DNA of 64,000 bases. Source: Flavobacterium psychrophilum. Its GTDB lineage: Bacteria; Bacteroidota; Bacteroidia; Flavobacteriales; Flavobacteriaceae. The DNA lies in the NCBI GenBank assembly GCA_945860385.1, contig CAMAQD010000001.1, positions 1 through 64,000 of the forward strand, given 5' to 3'. A program made the translations under genes and the position numbers. Each line of letters opens with the position of its first letter. Position 1 is the first letter of the stretch. Shown here one piece after another: positions 37,445 through 45,762 of this stretch. The notes under the pieces were generated by a model. The model saw only the letters and a program-made list of their open reading frames with translations, ran no database searches and had not been told where the DNA came from.

Positions 37445-37475
37445 TTTTTTAAGTATTTGATTTCGGAGGAATTGA

Positions 37476-37483
37476 CAAAGCTA
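37476..37483 (-). promoter_or_regulatory. -7 box of the 538-aa sulfatase gene
   Basis: Minus-strand TAGCTTTG matches TAnnTTTG, about 32 bp before the ATG. Confidence 0.45.
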
Positions 37484-37635
37484 AACTAACATAATTTTTT
37501 AAAATTTAAACAAAAGACTGTTTATTTTATGTTAAATTAACATAAAATAAAAAAGAATTAATAAAATAAGTGACTATGCTTTTGAATGAATTCAATAAAT
37601 CATTTATACAAATTACAGCCATAACCAATTAATTT

Positions 37636-37685
37636 AAAAAAAAAAAACGGTCATCAATCCCTATAATTGGGAAAGATGACCGTTT
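37636..37685 (-). terminator. Terminator of the 800-aa sulfatase gene (copy 2 of a repeated hairpin)
   Basis: AAACGGTCATC (37645-37655) and GATGACCGTTT (37675-37685), with inner CCC/GGG pairing and a T run of twelve on the minus strand. The arm and the following AATCC are identical to the copy at 34763-34811. Confidence 0.8.
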
Positions 37686-37706
37686 AAAACTCTTCTTAAA
37701 ATTAAA

Positions 37707-40109
37707 TTACTCTTTGCTAAAAGCTCTTGCTGCTTCTCTTTCTAATTCAAGATATTGCTCTTTTCCGGTGTTCACGGTTACAAAACTAATTTCACCACCT
37801 TCAAATTCACCAGGAGAAGAATATTGTTTACTCACGGGATCACCACTATCCCAACCCACGCACAAACCATCACCCACAAGTGTAAATTTACCTACTTGTG
37901 CAGTCATAGGCCCTGTAGCAACTACTTTGTCATTGATATACAATTTAGCAGTTCCTATAGATTCTCCGTGTTCTCCAGCTTTTTCTTTGGTAAATTCCAC
38001 ACCAAAAGTATATTTACCTGCTTTAAGAGTTTCACTAGAAACCAATTGTTGTTCTTTGATTCCAAGGAAATTATATACATAATACAATTTATGGTCTTTG
38101 ATGAACAAACTATGACCTCCAAAACGAGAACCGTGCGCAAAGACTACTCCTTTAGAATCAGCTTTAATCTCTACATTGGCAATAATTTTAAATGATTTAC
38201 CTCTTACACTTACTGCAACTGCTTCTGGAACTTGGCTCGTATGAGGATAATAGGTATAACTGTCTTTCTCCACCTCCTCTGTTGGTCTTGGAATAGTAAT
38301 AATTTGCATCGTAGTACGATCGTCCAAAGGTAATGCATTGTTTTTCTTTGCTTCTTCCAACCATAAAGATTTCATCGCTTCTAATTTGTCCGGATATTGT
38401 TTGGCAAGATCTTTCGACTCAGAACGATCCGCTTCCACATTATAAAGTTCCCATTTGTCTTGGTCAAATTTCCCTTTATCGGTTAATGGAGCGTGAACCG
38501 CCACGGCCTTCCATCCGTCTTGCCAAATGGCACGAGTACCCAACATAGAAAAATACTGCACGTGTTTTTGAGTAGGATCGTTTGGTTTAGCATCAAAGGA
38601 ATATTTCATAGAAACTCCTGATAATGGATATTGTTCTACTCCTTTATACACTTTTGGCATTTCCAGACCAACTATTTCAAGTATTGTTGGAACAATATCT
38701 ACGGCATGATGGTATTGATTACGCACTTCGCCACGGGCTTTAATTCCTTTTGGCCAGGTAATAGTCAAAGGGCAATCTGTTCCTCCGGCATAGTTAGAAT
38801 ACCTTTTGAACATTTTGAAAGGAGTTGACAATGCCGCAGCCCAACCTGTTGGATAATGCTCATAGGTATCTGGTCCACCTAATTCATCAATCAACTTCAT
38901 GTTTTCGGATAAATCATCTGGGAAACCGTTGAAGAATTTATTCTCATTTACTGAACCGTTTGGTGTTCCTTCTCCAGAGGCACCGTTATCGGAAGCATAC
39001 ATAATAACCGTATTTTCATATTGACCTGTCTTTTTCAAATAATCAACAATACGACCAATTTCAACATCGGTGTATTCAGAGAAGGCAGCATACACTTCGC
39101 ACAAACGAGAGAATAATTTCTTTTCATCGGCAGTCAATGAATTCCACGGGCGTACTGCGTCGGCTGGGTTTGCCATATCTGCTGGCATTGGATTAAACTC
39201 AGTCAATTTAGTGCCTTTTGGTAAAATCCCCTTTTCAATCATTCGAGGCAAGACCCATTTGCGATAGGCATCATACCCATCATCAAATTTTCCTTTGTAT
39301 TTCGCTATATATTCTTTTGGTGCTTGGTGAGGGGCATGATTCGCTCCCGGACAATACCACATAAACCAAGGTTTAGAAGGATTAGCCGATTTTTGATCTC
39401 CAATCATTTTGATGGCTTGGTCGGCTAAATCTTTAGACAAATGATAGCCTTTTTCAGGACCATAAGGTGCTTCGATGGCATGATTGTCTTCGGTCAAATC
39501 AGGATAAAACTGATTGGTTTCTCCACCAATAAATCCATAAAAACGATCGTATCCTTGTTGCAACGGCCATTGACTTTTATTGGCTCCAGCCGACAAATCC
39601 GTTTCTGGAACATTATGATTTTTTCCTAACCAAAAAGTACTCCATCCATTATCGTTTAATATTTGTGCCATAGTAGCTGCTTGTGCTGGCAACTGACAAC
39701 TAAAACCAGGATAACCGTTGGCACCTTCAGTAATAACTCCCATTCCATTCAGGTTGTGGTTACGCCCTGTGTTGATGCAAGAACGCGTTGGTGAACAAAG
39801 CGCCACAGTTTGCCATTGGGTATAAGTCAATCCATCGGCAGCAAGTTTATCCATCGTAGGCATGTTGATTCTACCTCCATAAGGTGACCAAGCCGCTAAA
39901 CCTGTATCATCATAAAGAATAAATAAAATGTTGGGGGATCCCTCTGGTGCTTTTTTGCGAACAAATGGAGCCCAATCCGGTTTAGAATCTCTTACATCTA
40001 GTTTGATAACTCCATTAAATGGAGGCGGCTGATTTTGGGCAATACTACTAAAAGTAAATAGTGCCAATGCTGCTAGGAGCAGCGATGTGAGTTTGGTTTT
40101 AAATTTCAT
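37707..40109 (-). CDS. Secreted arylsulfatase, 800 aa (AtsA-like, S1 family)
   Basis: A signal peptide (MKFKTKLTSLLLAALALFTFSSIAQ) is followed by NILFILYDDTGLAAW (metal site) and the canonical signature LCSPTRSCINTGR, with Cys as formylglycine precursor. WLGKNHNVPE and MYASDNGASGEG supply further active-site parts. A C-terminal beta domain (about 620-790) ends in FEGGEISFVTVN. It resembles the large arylsulfatases used for sulfate scavenging. It shares its strand with the 538-aa sulfatase and the barrel protein, but each gene has its own terminator. Confidence 0.93.
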   Translation of the reverse strand: MKFKTKLTSLLLAALALFTFSSIAQNQPPPFNGVIKLDVRDSKPDWAPFVRKKAPEGSPNILFILYDDTGLAAWSPYGGRINMPTMDKLAADGLTYTQWQTVALCSPTRSCINTGRNHNLNGMGVITEGANGYPGFSCQLPAQAATMAQILNDNGWSTFWLGKNHNVPETDLSAGANKSQWPLQQGYDRFYGFIGGETNQFYPDLTEDNHAIEAPYGPEKGYHLSKDLADQAIKMIGDQKSANPSKPWFMWYCPGANHAPHQAPKEYIAKYKGKFDDGYDAYRKWVLPRMIEKGILPKGTKLTEFNPMPADMANPADAVRPWNSLTADEKKLFSRLCEVYAAFSEYTDVEIGRIVDYLKKTGQYENTVIMYASDNGASGEGTPNGSVNENKFFNGFPDDLSENMKLIDELGGPDTYEHYPTGWAAALSTPFKMFKRYSNYAGGTDCPLTITWPKGIKARGEVRNQYHHAVDIVPTILEIVGLEMPKVYKGVEQYPLSGVSMKYSFDAKPNDPTQKHVQYFSMLGTRAIWQDGWKAVAVHAPLTDKGKFDQDKWELYNVEADRSESKDLAKQYPDKLEAMKSLWLEEAKKNNALPLDDRTTMQIITIPRPTEEVEKDSYTYYPHTSQVPEAVAVSVRGKSFKIIANVEIKADSKGVVFAHGSRFGGHSLFIKDHKLYYVYNFLGIKEQQLVSSETLKAGKYTFGVEFTKEKAGEHGESIGTAKLYINDKVVATGPMTAQVGKFTLVGDGLCVGWDSGDPVSKQYSSPGEFEGGEISFVTVNTGKEQYLELEREAARAFSKE

Positions 40110-40138
40110 TTAGGATTGATTTTTAAAATTAATTACAT

Positions 40139-40146
40139 CAAATTTA
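40139..40146 (-). promoter_or_regulatory. -7 box of the 800-aa sulfatase gene
   Basis: Minus-strand TAAATTTG, 30 bp before the ATG. Confidence 0.5.
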
Positions 40147-40260
40147 AGAAATAATAATAATATGTGCTCAAAAAAAAATCCATTTTACACTAGTTATAAG
40201 AGAGTTAGCCTTTTTTTACTATTCATTTACTTTTTTAAAACATGTTCCAAAAACAAAACT

Positions 40261-40285
40261 TTGTCTAAGTTCAAAACTTTGACAA
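40261..40285. repeat. Hairpin repeat, left copy (TTTGACAAAGG type)
   Basis: TTGTCTAAGTT and AACTTTGACAA form a stem with one mismatch. AACTTTGACAAAGGTTTTC (40275-40293) is identical to 44864-44882 after the restriction gene. It may also end the HU-like transcript. Confidence 0.6.
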
Positions 40286-40308
40286 AGGTTTTCCATAAAA
40301 ACTTAATC

Positions 40309-40695
40309 CTACTCCTTCTTCCGATAAAAAGTCAAATTCGTCAACATTTTTTTCAAGCGGCTGCCGGGTCTGTAAATAATGGAGCTGCTCTTTACATTTT
40401 GAGGTTTCACCTCTACCGAACTGTTGCTGGCAGTCCCTTTGATACTGACCTGAAAAGAGCCTAAATGCCCCAGACGCACTATTTTACCTTCTTCGAGTGA
40501 AAGCGAAATTTCATTGACCAAACTCACAATGACCGCATAACAATCTGCGGGAGAAACCGTGCTTTTTATAGATATTTGGTCGGCAAGATCATCTAATTCT
40601 ATGGTGCCACTGTGTACAGCCCGTGGGTAATATTGCATTGGAATTTCGCTGTCATTTGGATTTGTTTTTCCTGTTGCTACAAAAGGGATTGCCAT
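40309..40695 (-). CDS. HU/IHF-like DNA-binding protein (HU-HIG type)
   Basis: 128 aa from the ATG at 40695 (MAIPFVATGKTNPND). The HU fold follows as YYPRAVHSGTIELDDLADQI, LVNEISLSLEEGKIVRLGHLGSFQVSI and a basic C-terminal end RPGSRLKKMLTNL. An upstream in-frame ATG at 40728 would start only about three bases after the predicted transcription start, so the later ATG, which also gives the normal HU-HIG N-terminus, is preferred. It is a nucleoid-type protein, divergent from the restriction-modification gene. Confidence 0.85.
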   Translation of the reverse strand: MAIPFVATGKTNPNDSEIPMQYYPRAVHSGTIELDDLADQISIKSTVSPADCYAVIVSLVNEISLSLEEGKIVRLGHLGSFQVSIKGTASNSSVEVKPQNVKSSSIIYRPGSRLKKMLTNLTFYRKKE

Positions 40696-41035
40696 AACTA
40701 GTTGATTGATCAGGTTTAAAAAATTCATTTATCTTTACAAATATACAAATTAATCCTTTTTTAAATAGATTTTAACCGCGGTAGTTATACTAATGAACGG
40801 CGGTAGTCCTACTAAACAACCGCAGTACTTCATTCACCCCAGCAGGGTCAGAAATTTTTAATAGCAATAGAAAAATCATAACCAAGACGGTTCTTTCATT
40901 TAAAAAAGCAGATTCTAACAGTCTAGAAAAAGGAATAAGCCAATAAAATAGTCAAAGGTTATAACGTAAAGATATCTATCCTTTTCTTGGTTTTCCAAAT
41001 ATTATTCTTACATTTAAAATCTCAAAAAACACCCA
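40696..41035. promoter_or_regulatory. Divergent control region of the HU-like and restriction-modification genes
   Basis: 340 bp. It contains a minus-strand box TATATTTG (40745-40738) for the HU-like gene and, at 40777-40838, near-repeats with a 22-bp period (CGCGGTAGT, GGCGGTAGT, CGCAGTACT). No clear promoter consensus for the plus-strand gene was seen. Confidence 0.5.
40777..40838. repeat. 22-bp direct repeats, about 2.5 copies
   Basis: CGCGGTAGTTATACTAATGA, then GGCGGTAGTCCTACTAAACA, then CGCAGTACTTCATTCACC. The first two have an internal GTA...TAC symmetry. They are GC-richer than their surroundings. Confidence 0.55.
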
Positions 41036-43282
41036 ATGACCTTACAACAATATCTCACCAAAATAAACACGCTTTACATTACAGGCAACGCAAGAGAGCA
41101 CTCTTACCGAGGCGATTTGCAAAACCTGCTAATGGCAATTTTACCTGATGTTTTAGTCACTAACGAACCCGCAAGAGTAGATTGTGGCGCACCGGATTAT
41201 GTGTTAACTCGCAAAGATGTACCCATTGGCTATATCGAAGCTAAAGATATTGGAATCGATCTAAAAGACAAAAAACTAAAAGAACAATTCGACAGATACA
41301 AATCAGGTTTAACCAATTTGATTTTTACCGATTATTTAGAATTTCATTTTTACAAAGATGGCGAGTTCATAACCAAAATAGCCATTGCAGAAATCGAAAA
41401 CGGCACTATAAAACCACTACCGCACAACTTCGAAGAGTTTAACCACCTAATAAAAAACTTTGCTTTAACTATATCGCAAACCATCAAATCGCCCACCAAA
41501 TTGGCTCAAATGATGGCGGGGAAAGCAAAATTAATGGCCGATGTTATCGAAAAGTCATTGAACTATGACGACCAACAAGGCATCCGTTCAAGTATCAAAT
41601 CTCAAATGCTGTCGTTTCAACAAATGTTAATTCACGACATAGACAACAAATCATTTGCCGACATTTACTCTCAAACCATTGCTTACGGAATGTTTGCAGC
41701 ACGGTATCACGACCCCACGTTGCCGACCTTCTCTCGGTTGGAAGCATCACAATTAATCCCAAAGAGTAACCCCTTTTTGCGCAAACTGTTCCAAGACATT
41801 GCGGGGTTCGATTTAGATACTCGTTTAGATTGGATTGTAGAGGAATTAGTAACCATATTTCTTGCAAGTGATGTGGCGCACATTATGAAAAACTTTGGCA
41901 AAAGCACCAAACAAGAAGATCCCGTAGTACACTTTTATGAAACCTTTTTGGGCGAATACAACCCCGCTTTGCGCAAAGCACGAGGCGTTTGGTACACACC
42001 GCAACCCGTGGTTAATTTTATAGTTCGTGCCGTTGATGATATACTAAAAACCGAATTCAATTTGCCCCAAGGTTTAGCCGATACTTCTAAAATAAAAATA
42101 AAGAAAAAAGCCGTTACCCAAACCGGAACGGGTGCCAATTCCAAGATAAAAGAAGTTGAACACGAAATCGAGGTTCACAAAGTACAAATCCTAGACCCAG
42201 CCACAGGAACAGGCACATTTCTTGCCGAAGTGGTACGACACATTCACAAAAAATTTGAAGGACAACAAGGCATTTGGAGCAAATATGTAACCAATGATTT
42301 AATCCCTCGATTGAATGGTTTTGAATTGCTAATGGCTTCTTATGCAATGGCACACCTAAAAATGGATATGCTACTCACCGAAACAGGCTATAAACCCACC
42401 GACGACCAACGGTTTAGAATTTTCCTGACCAACTCCCTCGAAGAAGCACACCCCGACACGGCAACCCTTTTTAGTTCATGGCTCTCGGACGAAGCCGACC
42501 AAGCCAACGCCATAAAACGAGATGCGCCCGTAATGGTGGTGATGGGAAATCCGCCTTATTTAGGTGAAAGTAAAAATAAAGGCGAATGGATTATGAATCT
42601 TATGGAAGATTATAAAAAAGAACCCGGCGGGAAAGAAAAATTAAAAGAAAGAAACTCAAAATGGATAAATGCAGATGAAAATAAATTTATTCGATTTGGT
42701 CAACATTTTATTGATAAAAATGGAACAGGAATTTTAGCATTTATTAATCCACATAGTTTTTTAGACAATCCAACATTTAGAGGAATGCGTTGGAGTTTGT
42801 TAAATTCATTTGATAAAATTTACACAATTGACTTACACGGAAATTCAACAAAAAAAGAAGTTTGCTCTGATGGAAGTATTGACCAAAATGTGTTTGATAT
42901 TATGCAAGGTGTCTCTATTAATTTATTTGTAAAAACAGGAAAGAAAAAAACAGAAGAATTGGCAGAAGTTTTTTATTATGACTTATTTGGAAAAAGACAA
43001 TTCAAATATGATTTTTTAATTTCAAATTCAATAAAATCAATTGAATATGAAAAATTATCAAATATTGAACCTGATTATTTTTTCAAAAAAAAGGATTTAA
43101 ATCTAAATGCTATTTATGAAGAAGGGTTTAATTTAAAAGACTTATTTTCTATTAACGGAGTTGGTATTTGCACAAAAAAAGATAATTTAGTTTATCAGGA
43201 AAAAGAAATAGATTTAATTAATATACTTGAAAACTTTAATGAATTAGAAGTTAATGAAAAAAAAAAAAATATGAAATCTTAA
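41036..43282 (+). CDS. Type ISP/IIG restriction-modification enzyme, N-terminal part (nuclease and N6-adenine methylase); frameshifted
   Basis: 748 codons to a premature stop. The N-terminal nuclease has a PDDEXK pattern (APDYVLTRKDVPIGYIEAKD). A helical linker leads to the gamma-class methylase with motif I ILDPATGTGTFLAE and motif IV VMGNPPYLGES. In an intact enzyme, target recognition follows in the same chain. Here the frame is lost at a run of 13 A (43257-43269); the following codons continue the protein in another frame (43270-44817). With 11 or 14 A the whole gene would encode about 1260 aa. It is a single-gene system, as usual for this type. Confidence 0.88.
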   Translation: MTLQQYLTKINTLYITGNAREHSYRGDLQNLLMAILPDVLVTNEPARVDCGAPDYVLTRKDVPIGYIEAKDIGIDLKDKKLKEQFDRYKSGLTNLIFTDYLEFHFYKDGEFITKIAIAEIENGTIKPLPHNFEEFNHLIKNFALTISQTIKSPTKLAQMMAGKAKLMADVIEKSLNYDDQQGIRSSIKSQMLSFQQMLIHDIDNKSFADIYSQTIAYGMFAARYHDPTLPTFSRLEASQLIPKSNPFLRKLFQDIAGFDLDTRLDWIVEELVTIFLASDVAHIMKNFGKSTKQEDPVVHFYETFLGEYNPALRKARGVWYTPQPVVNFIVRAVDDILKTEFNLPQGLADTSKIKIKKKAVTQTGTGANSKIKEVEHEIEVHKVQILDPATGTGTFLAEVVRHIHKKFEGQQGIWSKYVTNDLIPRLNGFELLMASYAMAHLKMDMLLTETGYKPTDDQRFRIFLTNSLEEAHPDTATLFSSWLSDEADQANAIKRDAPVMVVMGNPPYLGESKNKGEWIMNLMEDYKKEPGGKEKLKERNSKWINADENKFIRFGQHFIDKNGTGILAFINPHSFLDNPTFRGMRWSLLNSFDKIYTIDLHGNSTKKEVCSDGSIDQNVFDIMQGVSINLFVKTGKKKTEELAEVFYYDLFGKRQFKYDFLISNSIKSIEYEKLSNIEPDYFFKKKDLNLNAIYEEGFNLKDLFSINGVGICTKKDNLVYQEKEIDLINILENFNELEVNEKKKNMKS

Positions 43283-44817
43283 AAGAAAGTGAAGGATGGA
43301 AAGTAAAATGGGCTAAAGAAAACATCAAATTATCTGGACTAAAAAAAGAAAATATAAAAGAATGCCTTTATCGTCCATTTGATATTAAATTCACATATCA
43401 TACTAATTATAATATGGGATTTTTAGCAAGACCCGTTTATAACAACATGAGACACGTGTCCCAAAACAAAAATATCGGATTATGTTTTATTAGAAATGAA
43501 CAAGGAATTAATAAATACAACCATATTTTTATTTCAAATAAAATTGTTGATTTACATTTATTTTCTCCCGTAAGTGGTTGTATTTTGTCTCCACTTTATC
43601 TTTATCCAGAAGTCACCTCACAACAAAACTTATTAGAAACCAACGAAAGAACCCCCAACCTCAACCCCGAAATTGTAAAACAAATTGCTGGTAAACTGGG
43701 TTTGACATTTGTTGCGGAGAAAGAGGGATTCTCGCCCCCGAAAAGTTTTGCACCAATAGACCTTTTAGATTATATCTATGCAGTATTGCACTCGCCAACA
43801 TATAGAGAAAAATACAAGGAGTTTCTAAAAATAGATTTTCCCCGTGTTCCTTACCCAACCGACATTCAAACGTTTTGGAAATTGGTTGCTTTAGGTGGCG
43901 AACTTCGAGAAATTCATTTATTAGAATGTCCAACCGTAGAAAAGTACATCACGCAATACCCCGAAGATGGAGATAATGTGGTAAAAAAACCAAGTTTTGT
44001 CAAATCACCTATTTCAAATTCCCCTACTCCAATTTCGAGCGAAAATTCCCCTTTTCCTGTATCGAGCGAAAATTCCCCTCCTCTGGAGGGGTGCCCAACG
44101 GGCGGGGTGGTCCCTACTACTTTCATAAAAAACATCCCAATATTCTTTAACCCAATTTTAGAATTACCCTATAATATAAAACTAAAAACGAGAGCCAAAG
44201 AATTGAGGCAAGCCGAGAATTTATCGGAAGTTTTATTTTGGATGCAAGTAACAAAAAACCAGTTTTACAAAATAGATTTTGACAGACAACGCATCATTGG
44301 CAATTACATTGTAGATTTTTATGTAAAAAACCTTGGACTTGTTATTGAAATAGATGGGCCAAGCCACGACACAAAGGAAGAATATGACAAAGTAAGAGAA
44401 GAATACTTAGTCTCATTAGGATTAAAAGTGTATAGAATACCAGTTATAGAAGTATTGCAGAATATGAAAACTGTGATGAGGAATTTAGAAGATTATATAA
44501 TTGAAAATTATGGTGAACCAAGTGGAAATAGTACCGAAGATAAAGAACCACCCCGCCCTTTGGGCACCCCTCCAGAGGAGGGGAATTTGAAAGGGAATTT
44601 AGGTCGCGTTTACATCAACGAAAAACAGTATTTTGATAACGTTCCCGAAGTCGCTTGGAACTTTTACATTGGTGGTTATCAACCCGCCCAAAAATGGCTC
44701 AAAGACCGCAAGGAAAGAGAATTGAGTTACGAGGATATTTTGCATTATCAAAAAATCATAGTGGCATTAAGCGAAACGGATAGGATTATGAATGCAATAG
44801 ATACAATTGAAATATAA
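43270..44817 (+). CDS. Restriction-modification enzyme, C-terminal part, with an inserted DUF559 nuclease domain
   Basis: Continuation after the A13 frameshift, from YEILKESEGWKVKWAKEN; the first ATG is 43414. Target-recognition sequence (ECLYRPFDIKF, HLFSPVSGCILSPLYLY, DIQTFWKLVALGGELREIHL) is followed by a low-complexity linker. A DUF559/Vsr-like domain comes next (NLSEVLFWMQV, GNYIVDFYVKNLGLVIEIDG) between inverted repeats at 44071-44587. After that the normal C-terminus returns (GRVYINEKQYF, FYIGGYQPAQKWLKDRKERE). The insert keeps the frame and leaves both sides alignable to the family. Without it the chain would be about 1090 aa, the usual length. Confidence 0.8.
   Translation, partial: YEILKESEGWKVKWAKENIKLSGLKKENIKECLYRPFDIKFTYHTNYNMGFLARPVYNNMRHVSQNKNIGLCFIRNEQGINKYNHIFISNKIVDLHLFSPVSGCILSPLYLYPEVTSQQNLLETNERTPNLNPEIVKQIAGKLGLTFVAEKEGFSPPKSFAPIDLLDYIYAVLHSPTYREKYKEFLKIDFPRVPYPTDIQTFWKLVALGGELREIHLLECPTVEKYITQYPEDGDNVVKKPSFVKSPISNSPTPISSENSPFPVSSENSPPLEGCPTGGVVPTTFIKNIPIFFNPILELPYNIKLKTRAKELRQAENLSEVLFWMQVTKNQFYKIDFDRQRIIGNYIVDFYVKNLGLVIEIDGPSHDTKEEYDKVREEYLVSLGLKVYRIPVIEVLQNMKTVMRNLEDYIIENYGEPSGNSTEDKEPPRPLGTPPEEGNLKGNLGRVYINEKQYFDNVPEVAWNFYIGGYQPAQKWLKDRKERELSYEDILHYQKIIVALSETDRIMNAIDTIEI
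44035..44078 (+). repeat. 27-bp in-frame duplication next to the inserted element
   Basis: TCGAGCGAAAATTCCCC occurs at 44035-44051 and 44062-44078, with a period of 27 bp or 9 codons (SSENSPFPV, SSENSPPLE). A weaker third unit, AAATTCCCCTACTCC, precedes it. Confidence 0.75.
44071..44111 (+). repeat. Left inverted-repeat arm of the DUF559 cassette
   Basis: AATTCCCCTCC, TCT, GGAGGGG, then TGCCCAACGGGCGGGGTGGT. It is REP-like with two small hairpins. Confidence 0.85.
44547..44587 (-). repeat. Right inverted-repeat arm of the DUF559 cassette
   Basis: Reverse complement of the left arm with one difference, AAA instead of AAC in the small hairpin loop. Confidence 0.85.
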
Positions 44818-44851
44818 CCCAAAATTTTACCTTTTACCTTAGGTTACCTTC

Positions 44852-44872
44852 GTCAAAGTTTTGAACTTTGAC
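44852..44872. repeat. Hairpin repeat, right copy (TTTGACAAAGG type)
   Basis: GTCAAAGTT (44852-44860) and AACTTTGAC (44864-44872), a perfect stem with a 3-nt loop, 35 bp after the restriction gene. The following AAAGGTTTTC is shared with the copy at 40261-40293. Probably also a terminator. Confidence 0.6.
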
Positions 44873-44995
44873 AAAGGTTTTCAGAACAAAATCTCATTAA
44901 AGTTTTCAACTTTTGAAAACTCGATTTTAAGATAACTTTAATTTTTCCTATTTTTATAATGCCTAATATTGTAAAAACAATCTAATCTAAATACT

Positions 44996-45523
44996 ATGAA
45001 AAAAATAATCTTCTCTATTGTGCTAGTTATAGCGGTTATCATTGGGTGTAAAACAAAAAGCACCTCTGGAAATTCCAAAAGTCTGAACCTTGTTTTCGAA
45101 TCCAAAAGCAATAGCAATGTTACAGGAACGGCTACTTTTACTGAAAAGGAAGGCAAAGTGACTTTTGTGGCCAAATTATCAGGACTAAAACCCGGAATTC
45201 ACGCCATTCACATTCACGAAAAATCAGATTGCACAGCTGCAGATGGAAGTTCGGCTGGAGGACATTGGAATCCAACCTTCAAAAAACACGGTCAATGGGG
45301 TGTTGGCGAATACCACCGCGGCGATATTGGCAATTTCATAGCCGATGAAAAAGGAAACGGAACCATCACGCTAACTACCGATGAGTGGACTATTGGTGGC
45401 GAAGATGCCACTAAAAATATTCTTGGAAAAGGATTAATCGTGCATCAGGGTGCCGATGATTTCGTTTCTCAACCCGCTGGAAATGCTGGTGCCAGAGTTG
45501 CTTGTTCGGCAATTATAAAATAA
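44996..45523 (+). CDS. sodC: Cu/Zn superoxide dismutase, lipoprotein
   Basis: 175 aa. The lipoprotein signal ends VIIGC-KTK. Metal ligands are all present: copper His in HAIHIHEKSDC, bridging His in GGHWNPTFKKHGQ, zinc His and Asp in EYHRGDIGN, and copper His in LIVHQGADD. The disulfide cysteines are SDC and VAC near the end. It removes superoxide in the periplasm or at the outer membrane. It is followed by a terminator at 45570. Confidence 0.95.
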   Translation: MKKIIFSIVLVIAVIIGCKTKSTSGNSKSLNLVFESKSNSNVTGTATFTEKEGKVTFVAKLSGLKPGIHAIHIHEKSDCTAADGSSAGGHWNPTFKKHGQWGVGEYHRGDIGNFIADEKGNGTITLTTDEWTIGGEDATKNILGKGLIVHQGADDFVSQPAGNAGARVACSAIIK

Positions 45524-45569
45524 GTAATTAGAATGAAGTGTTACATTTTTAACATCTAGTTTTCGAGAC

Positions 45570-45602
45570 AGAGCTAACAGGTTTTTAAAATCTGTTAGCT
45601 CT
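45570..45602 (+). terminator. Terminator of sodC
   Basis: AGAGCTAACAG (45570-45580, with one mismatch) and CTGTTAGCTCT (45592-45602). Confidence 0.6.
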
Positions 45603-45762
45603 TTCGCTTTCCACAACTCAATTTTACTATAACATTCTATATCATAGAGAAATTACAAATGCGTTAAAAACTAACTCGTTTAAGACACAAGAAGTTTTTA
45701 TTAACATTAAATCAATTTCAAAACCCGCAAAAAATCATAGCTTTGCAAATCAAAACATAGTA

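Larger units (their letters stand above)
44071..44587 (+). mobile_element. DUF559 (Vsr-like) nuclease cassette with 41-bp inverted-repeat ends
   Basis: The left arm 44071-44111 and right arm 44547-44587 are reverse complements at 40 of 41 positions. Each arm holds CCCCTCC/GGAGGGG and GCCC/GGGC mini-hairpins and is GC-rich in an AT-rich gene. Between them are 435 bp encoding a DUF559 domain with the D...E-I-D catalytic pattern (IVDFYVKN...VIEIDG). The arms are translated as NSPPLEGCPTGGVV and EPPRPLGTPPEEGN. No target duplication is obvious. From memory, free-standing DUF559 genes with similar ends are frequent in Flavobacteriia; this was not checked. Confidence 0.7.

Noticed and set aside
40162..40464. 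Plus-strand open frame of 100 codons
   Set aside because: It is antisense to the end of the HU-like gene and has no domain or promoter support.
44518..44590. Terminator inside the restriction gene made by the GC-rich arm
   Set aside because: The hairpins have no T run on the coding strand and the frame continues through them.
44996..45523. Prophage or integrative element in the 40-45 kb region
   Set aside because: No integrase, att duplication or phage structural gene is visible; only the DUF559 cassette and hairpins suggest mobility.
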